Part shown: positions 1 to 8,415 of the stretch, in pieces
Layout: every line of letters begins with the position of its first letter
Position numbering within the stretch: position 1 is the first letter of the stretch
NCBI GenBank assembly: GCA_950054255.1
Contig: CATLOR010000001.1
Location: forward strand, 965,589 to 1,029,588
Reading direction: 5' to 3'
Length of the DNA stretch: 64,000 nt
Source: an uncultured Rickettsiales bacterium
GTDB taxonomy: Bacteria > Pseudomonadota > Alphaproteobacteria > Micavibrionales > GCA-2720935
Made by a program: the position numbers and the translations under genes
The notes under the pieces: model-generated
Database searches by the model: none
What the model was told of the DNA's origin: nothing
The model's input: only the letters and a program-made list of their open reading frames with translations

Positions 1-699
1 GCTGATGCGCTTGGTCAGCCTTATGAATTTGAGGCGGCAAATGGTGTACGTCAAGTGATTGCAAATCGTCTGCTTGAATCAAAACAAACTGTTCCGCATT
101 TCTATCTAACTGTTGATTGTGAATTGGATGCATTGTTGAAGCTACGTTCTCAAGTCAATAAAGACGAAGAGGGCTATAAGGTTTCTGTGAATGACTTTAT
201 CATTCGTGCGGTTGCTAAATCATTACGTGATGTGCCTGCTGCAAATGCATCTTGGGCAGGTGATGGTATTTTGAATTATACAGATGTTGATGTGTCTGTT
301 GCTGTGGCAAGTGAGAATGGATTGATTACACCAATCGTTAAGAAAGCAGATGAGAAAAGCTTAACAACCATTTCAAAAGAAATGAAAGATTTGGCTGGAC
401 GTGCACGTGAAGGTAAGCTTGCACCACATGAATTCCAAGGGGGTGGTTTCACGATTTCTAATCTTGGCATGTTTGGTATTAAGACATTCTCTGCGATCAT
501 TAACCCACCACAATCATGTATCTTGGCTGTGGGTGCGGGTGAACAACGTGCTGTTGTCAAAAATGGCGAGCTAGCGATTGCGACTGTTATGTCTGTGACA
601 TTATCAGTTGATCATCGCTCTGTTGACGGCGCTGTGGGTGCTGAATTCTTAGCAGCATTTAAGAAATATATCGAAGCGCCAGCGAAAATCTTGGCTTAA
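1..699 (+). CDS. pdhC: Pyruvate dehydrogenase E2 (dihydrolipoamide acetyltransferase), 3' part
   Basis: The gene enters from the left edge: the reading frame is open from base 1, so an internal GTG at 55 is not the start. The 232 visible residues are the C-terminal acyltransferase domain that moves the acetyl group from lipoyl-lysine to CoA. The start of the domain carries VPHFYLTVDCELD, and the catalytic HRSVDG signature (His about 205, Asp about 209 of the fragment) is intact near the end. The lipoyl and E1/E3-binding domains lie outside the window. The E3 gene lpdA follows 31 bases later, which supports assignment to the pyruvate rather than the 2-oxoglutarate complex. Family assignment is secure; substrate is inferred from motif and neighbour. 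Confidence 0.93.
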   Translation, partial: ADALGQPYEFEAANGVRQVIANRLLESKQTVPHFYLTVDCELDALLKLRSQVNKDEEGYKVSVNDFIIRAVAKSLRDVPAANASWAGDGILNYTDVDVSVAVASENGLITPIVKKADEKSLTTISKEMKDLAGRAREGKLAPHEFQGGGFTISNLGMFGIKTFSAIINPPQSCILAVGAGEQRAVVKNGELAIATVMSVTLSVDHRSVDGAVGAEFLAAFKKYIEAPAKILA

Positions 700-730
700 T
701 TTTAAATAGTTTTTTAAAAAGGATTTTATC

Positions 731-2125
731 ATGTCAAAGCAATATGATGTTGTAGTAATTGGTGCGGGACCTGGTGGCTATGTAGCGGCTATTCGCGCTG
801 CACAATTGGGACTAAAAACAGCTGTTGTTGAGCGTCAGCATTTAGGCGGTATCTGTTTAAATTGGGGGTGTATTCCAACAAAGGCTTTACTTCGTTCTTC
901 TGAAATTCATCACTTGCTTCATCATTTAGATGAGTTTGGTTTTTCAGCAGATAATATCAAATTTGATCTGAAGAAGATCGTTGAGCGCTCTCGTGGTGTT
1001 GCGAAGCAATTATCTGGTGGTATTGGTCACTTAATGAAGAAGAACAAAATTGATGTGATTTGGGGGAATGCGTCTTTAAAAGGTAAAGGTTCTTTTGAAG
1101 TTGATAATGAGGGCAAAAAAGAAGCTTACTCAGCAAAACATATTATTTTGGCTACAGGCGCGCGCGCGCGTGAATTGCCTCACTTAAAGGCGAATGGTAA
1201 GACGATCATTACTTACAAGGAAGCGATGACACCTGAAACAATGCCAAAGAACTTGCTTGTGATCGGGTCTGGTGCGATTGGGATTGAATTTGCAAGCTTC
1301 TATCAAAATATGGGTGCGCAAGTAACCGTTGTTGAAATGCAAGATCGTGTGATGCCTGTTGAAGATAAAGAGATTTCGGCATTCGCTGAAAAGCAGTTCC
1401 TTAAACAAGGTATGAAGATCGTGAAATCGGCAAGTGTTGAAAAGCTTGAAGAGGGGAAAGGTCTTGTGAAAGCGACAATCGATATTAAGGGCAAGAAAGA
1501 AGTTCAAGAATTTGACCGTGTGATCTTGGCGATTGGTATCGTTGGTAATACTGAGAATATCGGTTTAGAAAACACAAAAATTAAAACAGATCGTGGTCAC
1601 ATCGTTGTCAACCAATGGTTGGAAACAGATGAAAAAGGCGTTTATGCGATTGGCGATGTTGTTGGTGCACCGTGGTTGGCACATAAAGCAAGCCATGAAG
1701 CGATCATCTGTGTTGAAAAATTAGCAGGCCTTAATGATGTGCATCCACTTAATACATCAAATATCCCTGGCTGTACGTATTGTCGCCCTCAAGTGGCATC
1801 TGTTGGTTTGACAGAGGAAAAAGCGAAAGAGGCTGGCTATAAGATTAAAGTCGGTCGTTTCCCGTTTATCGGTAATGGTAAAGCCATTGCGATGGGTGAG
1901 GCTGAAGGGCTTGTTAAAACAGTTTTTGATGAGAAAACAGGCGAGTTACTAGGTGCGCATATGATTGGCGCAGAAGTTACAGAAATGATCCAAGGCTTTG
2001 GTGTAGCGAAATCGCTTGAAACTACAGAGCTTGATTTGATGCATACTGTGTTCCCACATCCTACACTGTCTGAGATGATGCATGAATCTGTTTTGGATGC
2101 TTACGGCAAAGTAATTCATATGTAA
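731..2125 (+). CDS. lpdA: Dihydrolipoyl dehydrogenase (E3)
   Basis: A 464-residue flavoprotein that reoxidises dihydrolipoamide on E2 and passes electrons to NAD+. Visible features are the FAD-binding GAGPGG at residues 11-16, the redox pair in CLNWGC (Cys42, Cys47), a second Rossmann motif GSGAIGIE near residue 180, and the C-terminal HPTLSE catalytic dyad (His443, Glu448). Length is normal for the family. An AAAAAGGA ribosome site precedes the ATG. It follows the E2 gene directly and is probably cotranscribed with it. A diverged second copy of its last 73 bases lies 129 bases downstream (separate entry). Confidence 0.96.
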   Translation: MSKQYDVVVIGAGPGGYVAAIRAAQLGLKTAVVERQHLGGICLNWGCIPTKALLRSSEIHHLLHHLDEFGFSADNIKFDLKKIVERSRGVAKQLSGGIGHLMKKNKIDVIWGNASLKGKGSFEVDNEGKKEAYSAKHIILATGARARELPHLKANGKTIITYKEAMTPETMPKNLLVIGSGAIGIEFASFYQNMGAQVTVVEMQDRVMPVEDKEISAFAEKQFLKQGMKIVKSASVEKLEEGKGLVKATIDIKGKKEVQEFDRVILAIGIVGNTENIGLENTKIKTDRGHIVVNQWLETDEKGVYAIGDVVGAPWLAHKASHEAIICVEKLAGLNDVHPLNTSNIPGCTYCRPQVASVGLTEEKAKEAGYKIKVGRFPFIGNGKAIAMGEAEGLVKTVFDEKTGELLGAHMIGAEVTEMIQGFGVAKSLETTELDLMHTVFPHPTLSEMMHESVLDAYGKVIHM

Positions 2126-2147
2126 TAGGGAACACGCCTCTCTTGTT

Positions 2148-2168
2148 CAAAGGTCGTTTAGACCTTTG
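2148..2168. repeat. Perfect 8-bp inverted repeat behind lpdA
   Basis: CAAAGGTC and GACCTTTG flank a 5-base loop GTTTA. The hairpin sits in the 56-base spacer between lpdA and the duplicated lpd tail. No T-run follows (next bases CCCTGCGG), so it is not a standard intrinsic terminator. It may be an RNA-stabilising hairpin or a piece of a dispersed palindromic element; one copy alone cannot decide. Confidence 0.5.
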
Positions 2169-2181
2169 CCCTGCGGTCGGT

Positions 2182-2254
2182 CCCACATCTCACACTGTCT
2201 AAGATGATGCATGAATCCGTCCTTGATGCGTACGGCAAAGTAATTCACATGTAA
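2182..2254 (+). pseudogene. Second, diverged copy of the lpd 3' end
   Basis: These 73 bases align without gaps to bases 2053-2125 of lpdA, with 64 identities, and end at the same stop codon. Translated in the matching frame, the copy reads as the last 23 residues of E3 with only Pro-to-Leu and Glu-to-Lys changes. Six of the nine base differences are synonymous (for example TCT/TCC, GTT/GTC, TTG/CTT, GCT/GCG, CAT/CAC). That pattern means the segment diverged while part of a functional gene, rather than decaying after a recent local duplication. Nothing upstream in the spacer matches lpdA. The likely source is another lpd allele or paralogue (inference). Confidence 0.85.
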
Positions 2255-2364
2255 GTGGGTTAAATACTTTTCATAAAATCTATTGATTTTTCGTAATTAT
2301 GGTGGTAAGGTGTCGTCATATTCAACATATATGTGCGCATTTTATGCCTTTGCTGGAGATTATT

Positions 2365-2424
2365 ATGAAGTTAGATACTGTTGGAAATTATGTATTAGAA
2401 TACTCTACAGGTGCAGGATTATAA
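2365..2424 (+). CDS. Possible 19-residue leader peptide
   Basis: A 20-codon ORF (MKLDTVGNYVLEYSTGAGL plus stop) with a good ribosome site, CTGGAG, seven bases before the ATG. Its stop at 2422-2424 lies 12 bases before the next start, and the following ribosome site AAGGAG overlaps the stop codon, so translational coupling is possible. There is no homologue I recognise. It is the only ORF with initiation signals in the otherwise gene-free stretch 2255-2436. Short ORFs of this kind arise easily by chance, so this is tentative. Confidence 0.4.
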   Translation: MKLDTVGNYVLEYSTGAGL

Positions 2425-2436
2425 GGAGATAGAGAA

Positions 2437-2841
2437 ATGGTAAAACCAGATATTAATGACTTATTAGATGAAGTATCAAAAAAAGTAGATCAGGGCGTAC
2501 CTGCGAAAGAAGCATTTGCTCCCTTATTAGAGCATTATAGTGCTGAAGAGGCACAAGCCGCGATTAAAGCACGTCAGGCAAAACAGACAGCAGCGCCCGT
2601 TGTTAAAAAGCCAACAGTTAAAAAACCGACAGTTGCTGAAGAGCCTGTGGCTGTATCTCAACCAAAAGAATTATCAGACTTTGAAAAAAATAAACAAGCT
2701 ATTCATGATAAGTTTGATGGTATTTTTGCAAAAAGTGCTGGTTATAAAGCTAAAAAATCTTCAGAGTTAGCGAAAGCTTTAGAAGAAGCTTATCCTACGA
2801 CACGCCCGAGTGAGCGTAAAAAAGGTGTTCAACCAAATTAA
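2437..2841 (+). CDS. Small hypothetical protein with Lys/Pro-rich linker
   Basis: I do not recognise a family for this 134-residue protein. Residues 1-48 look helical (LLDEVSKKVDQGVPAKEAFAPLLEHY), followed by a Pro/Lys/Val linker with the repeat KKPTVKKPTV at about 57-66, then a charged helical tail with many Lys and Glu. No signal peptide or membrane segment is visible. AAGGAGAT seven bases before the ATG is a strong ribosome site. It precedes recO with a 25-base gap and may share its transcript. The two-lobe layout suggests an adaptor or nucleic-acid-associated protein, but that is only a guess. Confidence 0.75.
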   Translation: MVKPDINDLLDEVSKKVDQGVPAKEAFAPLLEHYSAEEAQAAIKARQAKQTAAPVVKKPTVKKPTVAEEPVAVSQPKELSDFEKNKQAIHDKFDGIFAKSAGYKAKKSSELAKALEEAYPTTRPSERKKGVQPN

Positions 2842-2866
2842 TAAGAATCATTTATGCTCTTAAATA

Positions 2867-3619
2867 ATGGAGTGGAATGATATTGGATATATAATTTCGA
2901 TACGACCGCATGGAGAAAGTTCTGCGGTCGTTTCTGTATTAACGCGTGAACATGGGCGATACTCAGGTTACGTGAAGGGAGCTTTTTCTAAATCAAAACG
3001 AGGTGTGCTGGACCTCGGGAATGAGGTTTCTGTGCGATGGCTTTCCCGCGTTGAGGATCAGTTGGGACATTTTGATTTTGAATTGATTAAAGCCTATAGT
3101 GTTAATTACTTGAATGATCCTTTAAAATTATATGCGATTCAATCGGCCTGCGCACTTGCTGATCAGACCTTGGCTGAGCGTGAACGTCACGAAGCTGTGT
3201 ATGAAGGCTTTAGTGTTTTATTACAGCAAATGGCAAGTGATGTCTGGGCAGAAACATATATTTTCTGGGAGTTAGCTTTGATCCGCGAGTTGGGGTTTGG
3301 TCTTGATTTTAGAGTTTGTGCGGCGACAGGAAATTTGGATAGTGATAACGATCAATTAGCCTATGTTAGTCCTAAAACGGGACGTGCGGTAAGTTTGTCT
3401 GGTGGAGAAGCTTATAAAGATAAATTATTACCCTTACCGCCATTTTTAATAGGTCGCGTATCAGATAATCGACAAGATATAGTTGACGGATTGCGTTTAA
3501 CACAATATTTTCTAGAAAACCGCATATATTCGGAAACGTATCAAAGCTTACCAGAGCCTCGCCAACGTTTTTTTGATAAATTTGTCAAGACATTGGAAGA
3601 CACTGTGCTTAAGAGCTGA
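2867..3619 (+). CDS. recO: DNA repair protein RecO
   Basis: A 250-residue recombination mediator that helps load RecA on SSB-coated single-stranded DNA in the RecFOR pathway. The N-terminal OB-fold (about 1-80) has the typical GYIISIRPHGESSAVVSVLT and GRYSGYVKGA segments. The helical C-terminal half contains the alphaproteobacterial pattern CAATGNLDSDNDQLAYVSPK and ends with the RFFDKFV motif. Length fits the family. The ATG at 2867 gives a family-normal N-terminus but has no clear ribosome site. parC follows after 47 bases. Confidence 0.92.
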   Translation: MEWNDIGYIISIRPHGESSAVVSVLTREHGRYSGYVKGAFSKSKRGVLDLGNEVSVRWLSRVEDQLGHFDFELIKAYSVNYLNDPLKLYAIQSACALADQTLAERERHEAVYEGFSVLLQQMASDVWAETYIFWELALIRELGFGLDFRVCAATGNLDSDNDQLAYVSPKTGRAVSLSGGEAYKDKLLPLPPFLIGRVSDNRQDIVDGLRLTQYFLENRIYSETYQSLPEPRQRFFDKFVKTLEDTVLKS

Positions 3620-3666
3620 TATGATGGTGTTTCCACAGACATAAATAAAAAAGAAGAAGAGCCAAA

Positions 3667-5889
3667 ATGGGACAAGTAATCGAAACAGAAGGATTAGTCA
3701 TTGATCGTAGTTTGACGGATATTTTATCTGAGAAATATCTGGCTTATTCTTTATCGACAATTATGTCGAGATCGTTACCTGATGTCCGTGACGGATTAAA
3801 ACCTGTTCACCGTCGTCTTCTTTATGCAATGCATCAGCTGAAATTAAAGCCGACAAATAGCCCTAAAAAATGTGCGCGTGTCGTTGGTGACGTGATTGGT
3901 AAGTTTCACCCTCATGGAGATCAATCTGTTTATGATGCGCTTGTGCGTTTGGCTCAAGATTTTGCTGTACGCTATCCTTTAATTGATGGGCAAGGAAACT
4001 TTGGGAATATTGATGGAGATAATCCTGCTGCGATGCGTTACACAGAATCGCGTCTTACAGCCGTTGCAGATTCTTTGCTTAACGGTATTGCTGAGGATGC
4101 TGTAACGTATAGAGAAACTTATGATGGTGAGGGCGAAGAGCCTTGCGTACTACCAGGCGATTTCCCTAATTTATTAGCCAATGGTTCCAGTGGTATTGCT
4201 GTTGGGATGGCGACTAATATTCCGCCTCATAATATTACTGAAATTTGTGATGCTTTAGCGCATTTGATTGAAAAGAAATCAGCAGATGTCGCAGAGCTTG
4301 TTTCTTATATAAAAGGACCTGATTTCCCAACAGGCGGTATTTTAGTTGAACCTGAGGAAGAAATTCTAAAAGCTTACCAAGAAGGACGTGGCTCTTTCCG
4401 TTTACGTGCACGCTGGGAAAAAGAAGACCTTGGTCAGGGGCAATATCAAATTATTGTGACTGAGATCCCGTATCAAGTTCAAAAATCAAAATTAATTGAA
4501 CGAATCGCAGATCTAATTTTATCGAAGAAAGTAACTGTCCTTGAAGATGTACGCGATGAATCTGCAGAAGATATTCGTATTGTTTTAGAACCGAAAAGCC
4601 GTAACGTTGATCCCGTTGTTTTGATGGAAGCTTTGTTTAAGCAAAGCGAATTGGAAACACGTTTTTCATTGAATATGAATGTATTAGACGGTGGTGTTAT
4701 CCCTCGCGTGATGGATTTAAAAGAAGTCTTAAAAGCATTCTTAGACCATCGTCGTGATGTTTTAATTCGCCGTAGTGAATATCGCTTACAAAAAATTATT
4801 GAGCGCTTAGAACTTCTTGATGGCTATTTAATTGCTTATTTAAATATTGATGAAGTCATTCGCATCATTCGTGAAGAAGATGATCCAAAGCTTGAAATGA
4901 CGCAGCGTTTTGGGTTAACAGAGCGCCAAACAGAAGCAATATTAAATATGAAACTGCGCTCCCTTCGTAAATTGGAAGAATTTGAAATTCGTAAAGAACA
5001 TGATGGCTTAACGAAAGAAAAAGAAGAAATCGAAACATTGTTAAGTAGTGAAGCGCGTCAATGGACTCGTATTAAAAAACAAGTTGCTGAGATTAAAGAA
5101 TTATTTGGAGATGCTCGTCGTACAACATTGCAAGACGCTCCAGAGATTGAGATTGATCTTGAAGAAGCCTTTATTGAAAAAGAACCAATCACGGTTGTGT
5201 GTTCTGATAAAGGGTGGATTAAGGCGATGAAGGGACATAATGTCGATGCTGAAACACTGTCTTATAAGGATGGTGATCAGGGTAAATTTGTATTCTCTGC
5301 CTATACAACAGATAAAATCATTGTTTTTGCAACAAATGGTCGTTTTTATACGCTTGGTGGAGATAAATTACCGGCAGGGCGAGGTTATGGCGAACCTGTG
5401 CGTATGATGGTTGATTTGCCAAATGATGCTGATATCGTTGCGATGTTTGTTCATGAAAAAGATAAAATGCTAATTGTCGCTAGTGATGATGGGCGTGGGT
5501 TCCAAATTCCATCCGATGAAATTTTGGCACAAACAAAGACAGGGAAGCAGATCTTGAATGTTAAAGGAGCTGTTGAAGGTCTTGTTTGTTATCAATTAGG
5601 CGCAGGAGATGATCATGTTGCTGTTATTGGTCAAAATAGAAAACTTCTTGTTTTCCCATTAGAAGAACTCCCTCAGTTAGGGCGTGGTAAAGGTGTGATC
5701 TTGCAACGTTATAAAGATGGCGGCTTGTCCGATCTTAAAACATTTAAAATTGAAGAGGGATTAAGCTGGGATTACGGTGATAAAACACGCACAGAAACAG
5801 AGCTCTTGCCTTGGATTGGCAAGCGAGCGAGTGCTGGACGTATGCCGCCAAATGGTTTCCCTCGCAGTAATAAATTCAATAAAGCTTAA
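3667..5889 (+). CDS. parC: DNA topoisomerase IV subunit A
   Basis: A 740-residue type IIA topoisomerase subunit that decatenates chromosomes together with ParE. The catalytic Tyr125 lies in [10 protein letters not shown], after the winged-helix DNA-binding region. The QRDR segment reads [10 protein letters not shown] at 81-90, with Gln86 where E. coli ParC has Ser80. A beta-pinwheel C-terminal domain begins near residue 500. At 740 residues and lacking the GyrA-box pattern, ParC is a better fit than GyrA. The ATG at 3667 follows an AAGAAGAAGAG purine tract. Confidence 0.93.
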   Translation: MGQVIETEGLVIDRSLTDILSEKYLAYSLSTIMSRSLPDVRDGLKPVHRRLLYAMHQLKLKPTNSPKKCARVVGDVIGKFHPHGDQSVYDALVRLAQDFAVRYPLIDGQGNFGNIDGDNPAAMRYTESRLTAVADSLLNGIAEDAVTYRETYDGEGEEPCVLPGDFPNLLANGSSGIAVGMATNIPPHNITEICDALAHLIEKKSADVAELVSYIKGPDFPTGGILVEPEEEILKAYQEGRGSFRLRARWEKEDLGQGQYQIIVTEIPYQVQKSKLIERIADLILSKKVTVLEDVRDESAEDIRIVLEPKSRNVDPVVLMEALFKQSELETRFSLNMNVLDGGVIPRVMDLKEVLKAFLDHRRDVLIRRSEYRLQKIIERLELLDGYLIAYLNIDEVIRIIREEDDPKLEMTQRFGLTERQTEAILNMKLRSLRKLEEFEIRKEHDGLTKEKEEIETLLSSEARQWTRIKKQVAEIKELFGDARRTTLQDAPEIEIDLEEAFIEKEPITVVCSDKGWIKAMKGHNVDAETLSYKDGDQGKFVFSAYTTDKIIVFATNGRFYTLGGDKLPAGRGYGEPVRMMVDLPNDADIVAMFVHEKDKMLIVASDDGRGFQIPSDEILAQTKTGKQILNVKGAVEGLVCYQLGAGDDHVAVIGQNRKLLVFPLEELPQLGRGKGVILQRYKDGGLSDLKTFKIEEGLSWDYGDKTRTETELLPWIGKRASAGRMPPNGFPRSNKFNKA

Positions 5890-5903
5890 AGCGATAGCTT
5901 TTT
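5888..5903 (+). terminator. Weak terminator-like hairpin at the parC stop
   Basis: AAAGC and GCTTT flank the four-base loop GATA, followed by two more T residues; the stem overlaps the parC stop codon. The stem is only 5 bp and the T tract is short, so efficiency would be low. Confidence 0.3.
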
Positions 5904-5969
5904 AAAGTATGGAATAATATAATTACAAAATAACCTATATTTAAGACATTTTTTATTCATTATTATGGA

Positions 5970-5998
5970 TTGACAAAAATTCTTTTTTTTGACATAAT
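5970..5998 (+). promoter_or_regulatory. Sigma-70-type promoter
   Basis: A consensus -35 TTGACA (5970-5975) and a CATAAT -10 (5993-5998) are separated by exactly 17 bases. Transcription would start near 6005, about 34 bases before the ATG at 6039. It is among the best promoter matches in the window and drives the unknown gene that follows. Confidence 0.7.
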
Positions 5999-6038
5999 TC
6001 TCGAAACTTGGAATTAATAAATAAAAAAGGAAATTCTT

Positions 6039-6596
6039 ATGAGCTTATATGAATTAATGAAAGATCACGATGCCCGCACAGAACATGTTTTTGATGTGTT
6101 TGATGCGATTTCAACAAAGCCAGCAGACTTTGATTCTGTAGGTTTTGAGCAGGCTTTTTTAAAATCATTGTTTATTGAATCTTTTTCAGATGCTGAAAAT
6201 GCACGAGCAAAAGCAGTTGATATTTTAAGAGAAGTGCATGATGTTGCGCCTTTTGTTGTTTTAAGAGCAACGTCTATTGTGCAAAGCATTGCAACAGATT
6301 TGTCAGAGACTGGGATTGTTGGTCAACAAAAGGTTAAGCAAAAAGACCAATATCTTGTTCGTTTAAATGCAATCACATTTTTGAAAGATATTCAAAGATA
6401 CGCACCAGGCCTGATGTCTGATAAACTGATCTCTAAAATTGCAAATGATGTTATAAATTCTGATCCTTCAATGGCTGTTGCAACATCGGCAATTTATTTA
6501 ATTGACCCGAAAGCACAGCAAAATTTGCATAGTCGTGTTTATAATCGTTTAAATGCTGTAAGAAATACACAACGTCTAAGTCCTAAGCCTTTTTAA
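6039..6596 (+). CDS. Hypothetical soluble helical protein
   Basis: An 185-residue protein of unknown function. It has no signal peptide or membrane helix, is predicted mostly alpha-helical by eye, and has a basic tail (YNRLNAVRNTQRLSPKPF). An AAAAAGGA ribosome site lies seven to eight bases before the ATG, and a near-consensus promoter precedes it, so it is probably a well-expressed single-gene transcript. It is convergent with bpt; the two stop codons are back to back with no spacer. I see no catalytic motif. Confidence 0.8.
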   Translation: MSLYELMKDHDARTEHVFDVFDAISTKPADFDSVGFEQAFLKSLFIESFSDAENARAKAVDILREVHDVAPFVVLRATSIVQSIATDLSETGIVGQQKVKQKDQYLVRLNAITFLKDIQRYAPGLMSDKLISKIANDVINSDPSMAVATSAIYLIDPKAQQNLHSRVYNRLNAVRNTQRLSPKPF

Positions 6597-7316
6597 TTAA
6601 GGTTTTAAGACCCATTTATTATCGAGTAATATTTCTAAAGCCCTGAAGTCGCCTTTATAAGCCATCTCAGGGCTTTTTTCTATCCAATAGCCTAAATAAA
6701 GATAAGGAAGGTTATGATCTTTGAGCTCTTTAATAAGGCGGTAAATCATAAATTTCCCCAAAGATCTTTGCATCTCAGAGGGTGTGTAAAAACTATATAT
6801 TGCAGATGCGCCATCATCGATGAGGTCATATAGAACACAGCCAATAAGACGATTATCGTTATTGTAAAACCCGAGTAATTTAGAATGTTCATATTTTTCG
6901 AAAAACATCAGTAAGAACTCTTCATAGGACATATAACGCATCTCGCTATCTGGATGTCTGTTTTTTTGATAGCTTTGAAAAAGAGTAAAGGCTTCTTGAG
7001 AACAAATTTCAGAATCGTATTTGAGTGTTAAATCTTTATTTTTATTTAAAAATCGTTTCACTGATTTGTAAGATAAATCGAAAAGAGAAATATTGATCCG
7101 TGATGGGATGCACGCTTTGCATGCCTCACAATCAGGGCGATATAAAATATCATGAGAACGACGAAACCCAGCTTTTGTAAGAAGGTTAAGCAAAGCGTGA
7201 TCATTTTCAGAAAGCTCTGTGAAAAGTTTTCGCTCTGTTTGATCCTTTAAATAAGGGCAGGGTGCGGGAACAGAGTTGTAAAAGAATAATTTGTAAGGGT
7301 GTTTGTTATCGACCAT
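6597..7316 (-). CDS. bpt: Aspartate/glutamate leucyltransferase (arginyl-transferase family)
   Basis: A 239-residue aminoacyl-tRNA-protein transferase of the ATE/Bpt family, which tags proteins with N-terminal acidic residues for ClpAPS degradation (N-degron pathway). The N-terminal domain has PAPCPYL (Cys20) and the cluster DCEACKAC (Cys63, Cys66, Cys69). The C-terminal GNAT-like domain contains YSFYTPSEMQRSLG and ends with the family hallmark YLYLGYWIEKSPEMAYKGDF. Its length matches bacterial members. Leucine rather than arginine as donor is inferred from the bacterial Bpt type. Confidence 0.9.
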   Translation of the reverse strand: MVDNKHPYKLFFYNSVPAPCPYLKDQTERKLFTELSENDHALLNLLTKAGFRRSHDILYRPDCEACKACIPSRINISLFDLSYKSVKRFLNKNKDLTLKYDSEICSQEAFTLFQSYQKNRHPDSEMRYMSYEEFLLMFFEKYEHSKLLGFYNNDNRLIGCVLYDLIDDGASAIYSFYTPSEMQRSLGKFMIYRLIKELKDHNLPYLYLGYWIEKSPEMAYKGDFRALEILLDNKWVLKP

Positions 7317-7336
7317 TATCTCGAACCGTTATGATA

Positions 7337-8404
7337 TCATTGTTGATATTCTAACGCATCAACAGGCTTAGAACGGTTGTTTTGTGCTGGAGGTAAATCA
7401 GAATCAGTTGGAAGGGCACCAGCATCATAGCCTGGAATATAATCTTTCTTTAACAAAACAATGCTCACACGTCTATTTCTAGGAGAGTTTGGTTTGTCTT
7501 TAATAAGATGATCAGTGTCTGCTTTCCCAACAACATGACTAATACGGCTTGGATCTAACCCTGATTCAAGTAGCACTTTGCGACTAGCATTGGCTCTATC
7601 AGCAGATAAATTCCAGTTGTCGTAGCCATTTTTTGTTTTATAAGGGACGCTGTCTGTGTGGCCTGTGATTGAAATTCTATTGGGCATATTTGTAATGACC
7701 TTAGAAACAGTTTTTAAGAGTTTTTTGGTTGTATCAAACATAGCAGCACTTCCTGATGGGAACATCGAGCGCCCTTGTTGGTCAATGACTTGAATGCGAA
7801 GTCCCTCAGGTGTTTGATCGACTATAATATGAGGAGAAAGTTTCGCCAGTTCAGGCGTTTTTCCTAGCTCTTCTCGGATTTCTTTAGCCGCTTTATCGAA
7901 GGCCTCTTTGTCCCGTGCTTCTTGTATAGCATCAAGCTGTTGATCCGAGATTGCAGAAGAGTCTCCAGCATCTTTTTTACCTTCTCCAGCACCGTGGACT
8001 AGATCAAGGCGGCTAGTTTTTCCTGCGGGACTAGGGTCGTAATCATTCAGTTCATCAAATTCTTCAGGCTGGAATTCTGGTTTGTTTTGAGCAACACCAG
8101 GCATGTTTAAATTAACTCCTAATGGTGTTGTTGGTGAAACCATGGCACCATCTTTAACCATCGATTTACCACCAAGAATTCCGCCACTCCCACTAAAAGA
8201 TTTAGAAATACTTACGGGATCAAAATAGTTGGCAATTCCAAATTTTTGAACATCTGTTGTCACGTTTAAAAGCCATAAAAGTAAGAAAAAAGCCATCATC
8301 GCTGTCACAAAGTCAGCATAGGCAACTTTCCATGCACCACCATGGTGGCCACCGCCGCCTTTCTTGATTTTCTTGATGATTATTATAGGTCTATCGTCAG
8401 CCAT
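7337..8404 (-). CDS. motB: Flagellar motor stator protein MotB
   Basis: A 355-residue stator subunit. One membrane helix at about 28-48 carries the proton-binding Asp31 (YADFVTAMMAFFLLLWL). It is followed by the plug segment, a long periplasmic linker, and an OmpA-like peptidoglycan-binding domain (about 195-325) with GHTDSVP and NSPRNRRVSI. The N-terminus is rich in Lys and Gly (KKGGGGHHGG), typical for MotB. It lies 11 bases downstream of motA in one transcript. The C-terminal extension rich in Pro and Asp after the OmpA domain is not informative. Confidence 0.95.
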   Translation of the reverse strand: MADDRPIIIIKKIKKGGGGHHGGAWKVAYADFVTAMMAFFLLLWLLNVTTDVQKFGIANYFDPVSISKSFSGSGGILGGKSMVKDGAMVSPTTPLGVNLNMPGVAQNKPEFQPEEFDELNDYDPSPAGKTSRLDLVHGAGEGKKDAGDSSAISDQQLDAIQEARDKEAFDKAAKEIREELGKTPELAKLSPHIIVDQTPEGLRIQVIDQQGRSMFPSGSAAMFDTTKKLLKTVSKVITNMPNRISITGHTDSVPYKTKNGYDNWNLSADRANASRKVLLESGLDPSRISHVVGKADTDHLIKDKPNSPRNRRVSIVLLKKDYIPGYDAGALPTDSDLPPAQNNRSKPVDALEYQQ

Positions 8405-8415
8405 CTTGCCTCAAT

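Noticed and set aside
2600..2635. Direct repeat encoding KKPTVKKPTV as a possible mobile or CRISPR-like repeat
   Set aside because: Only two short units inside a coding linker; typical low-complexity protein sequence.
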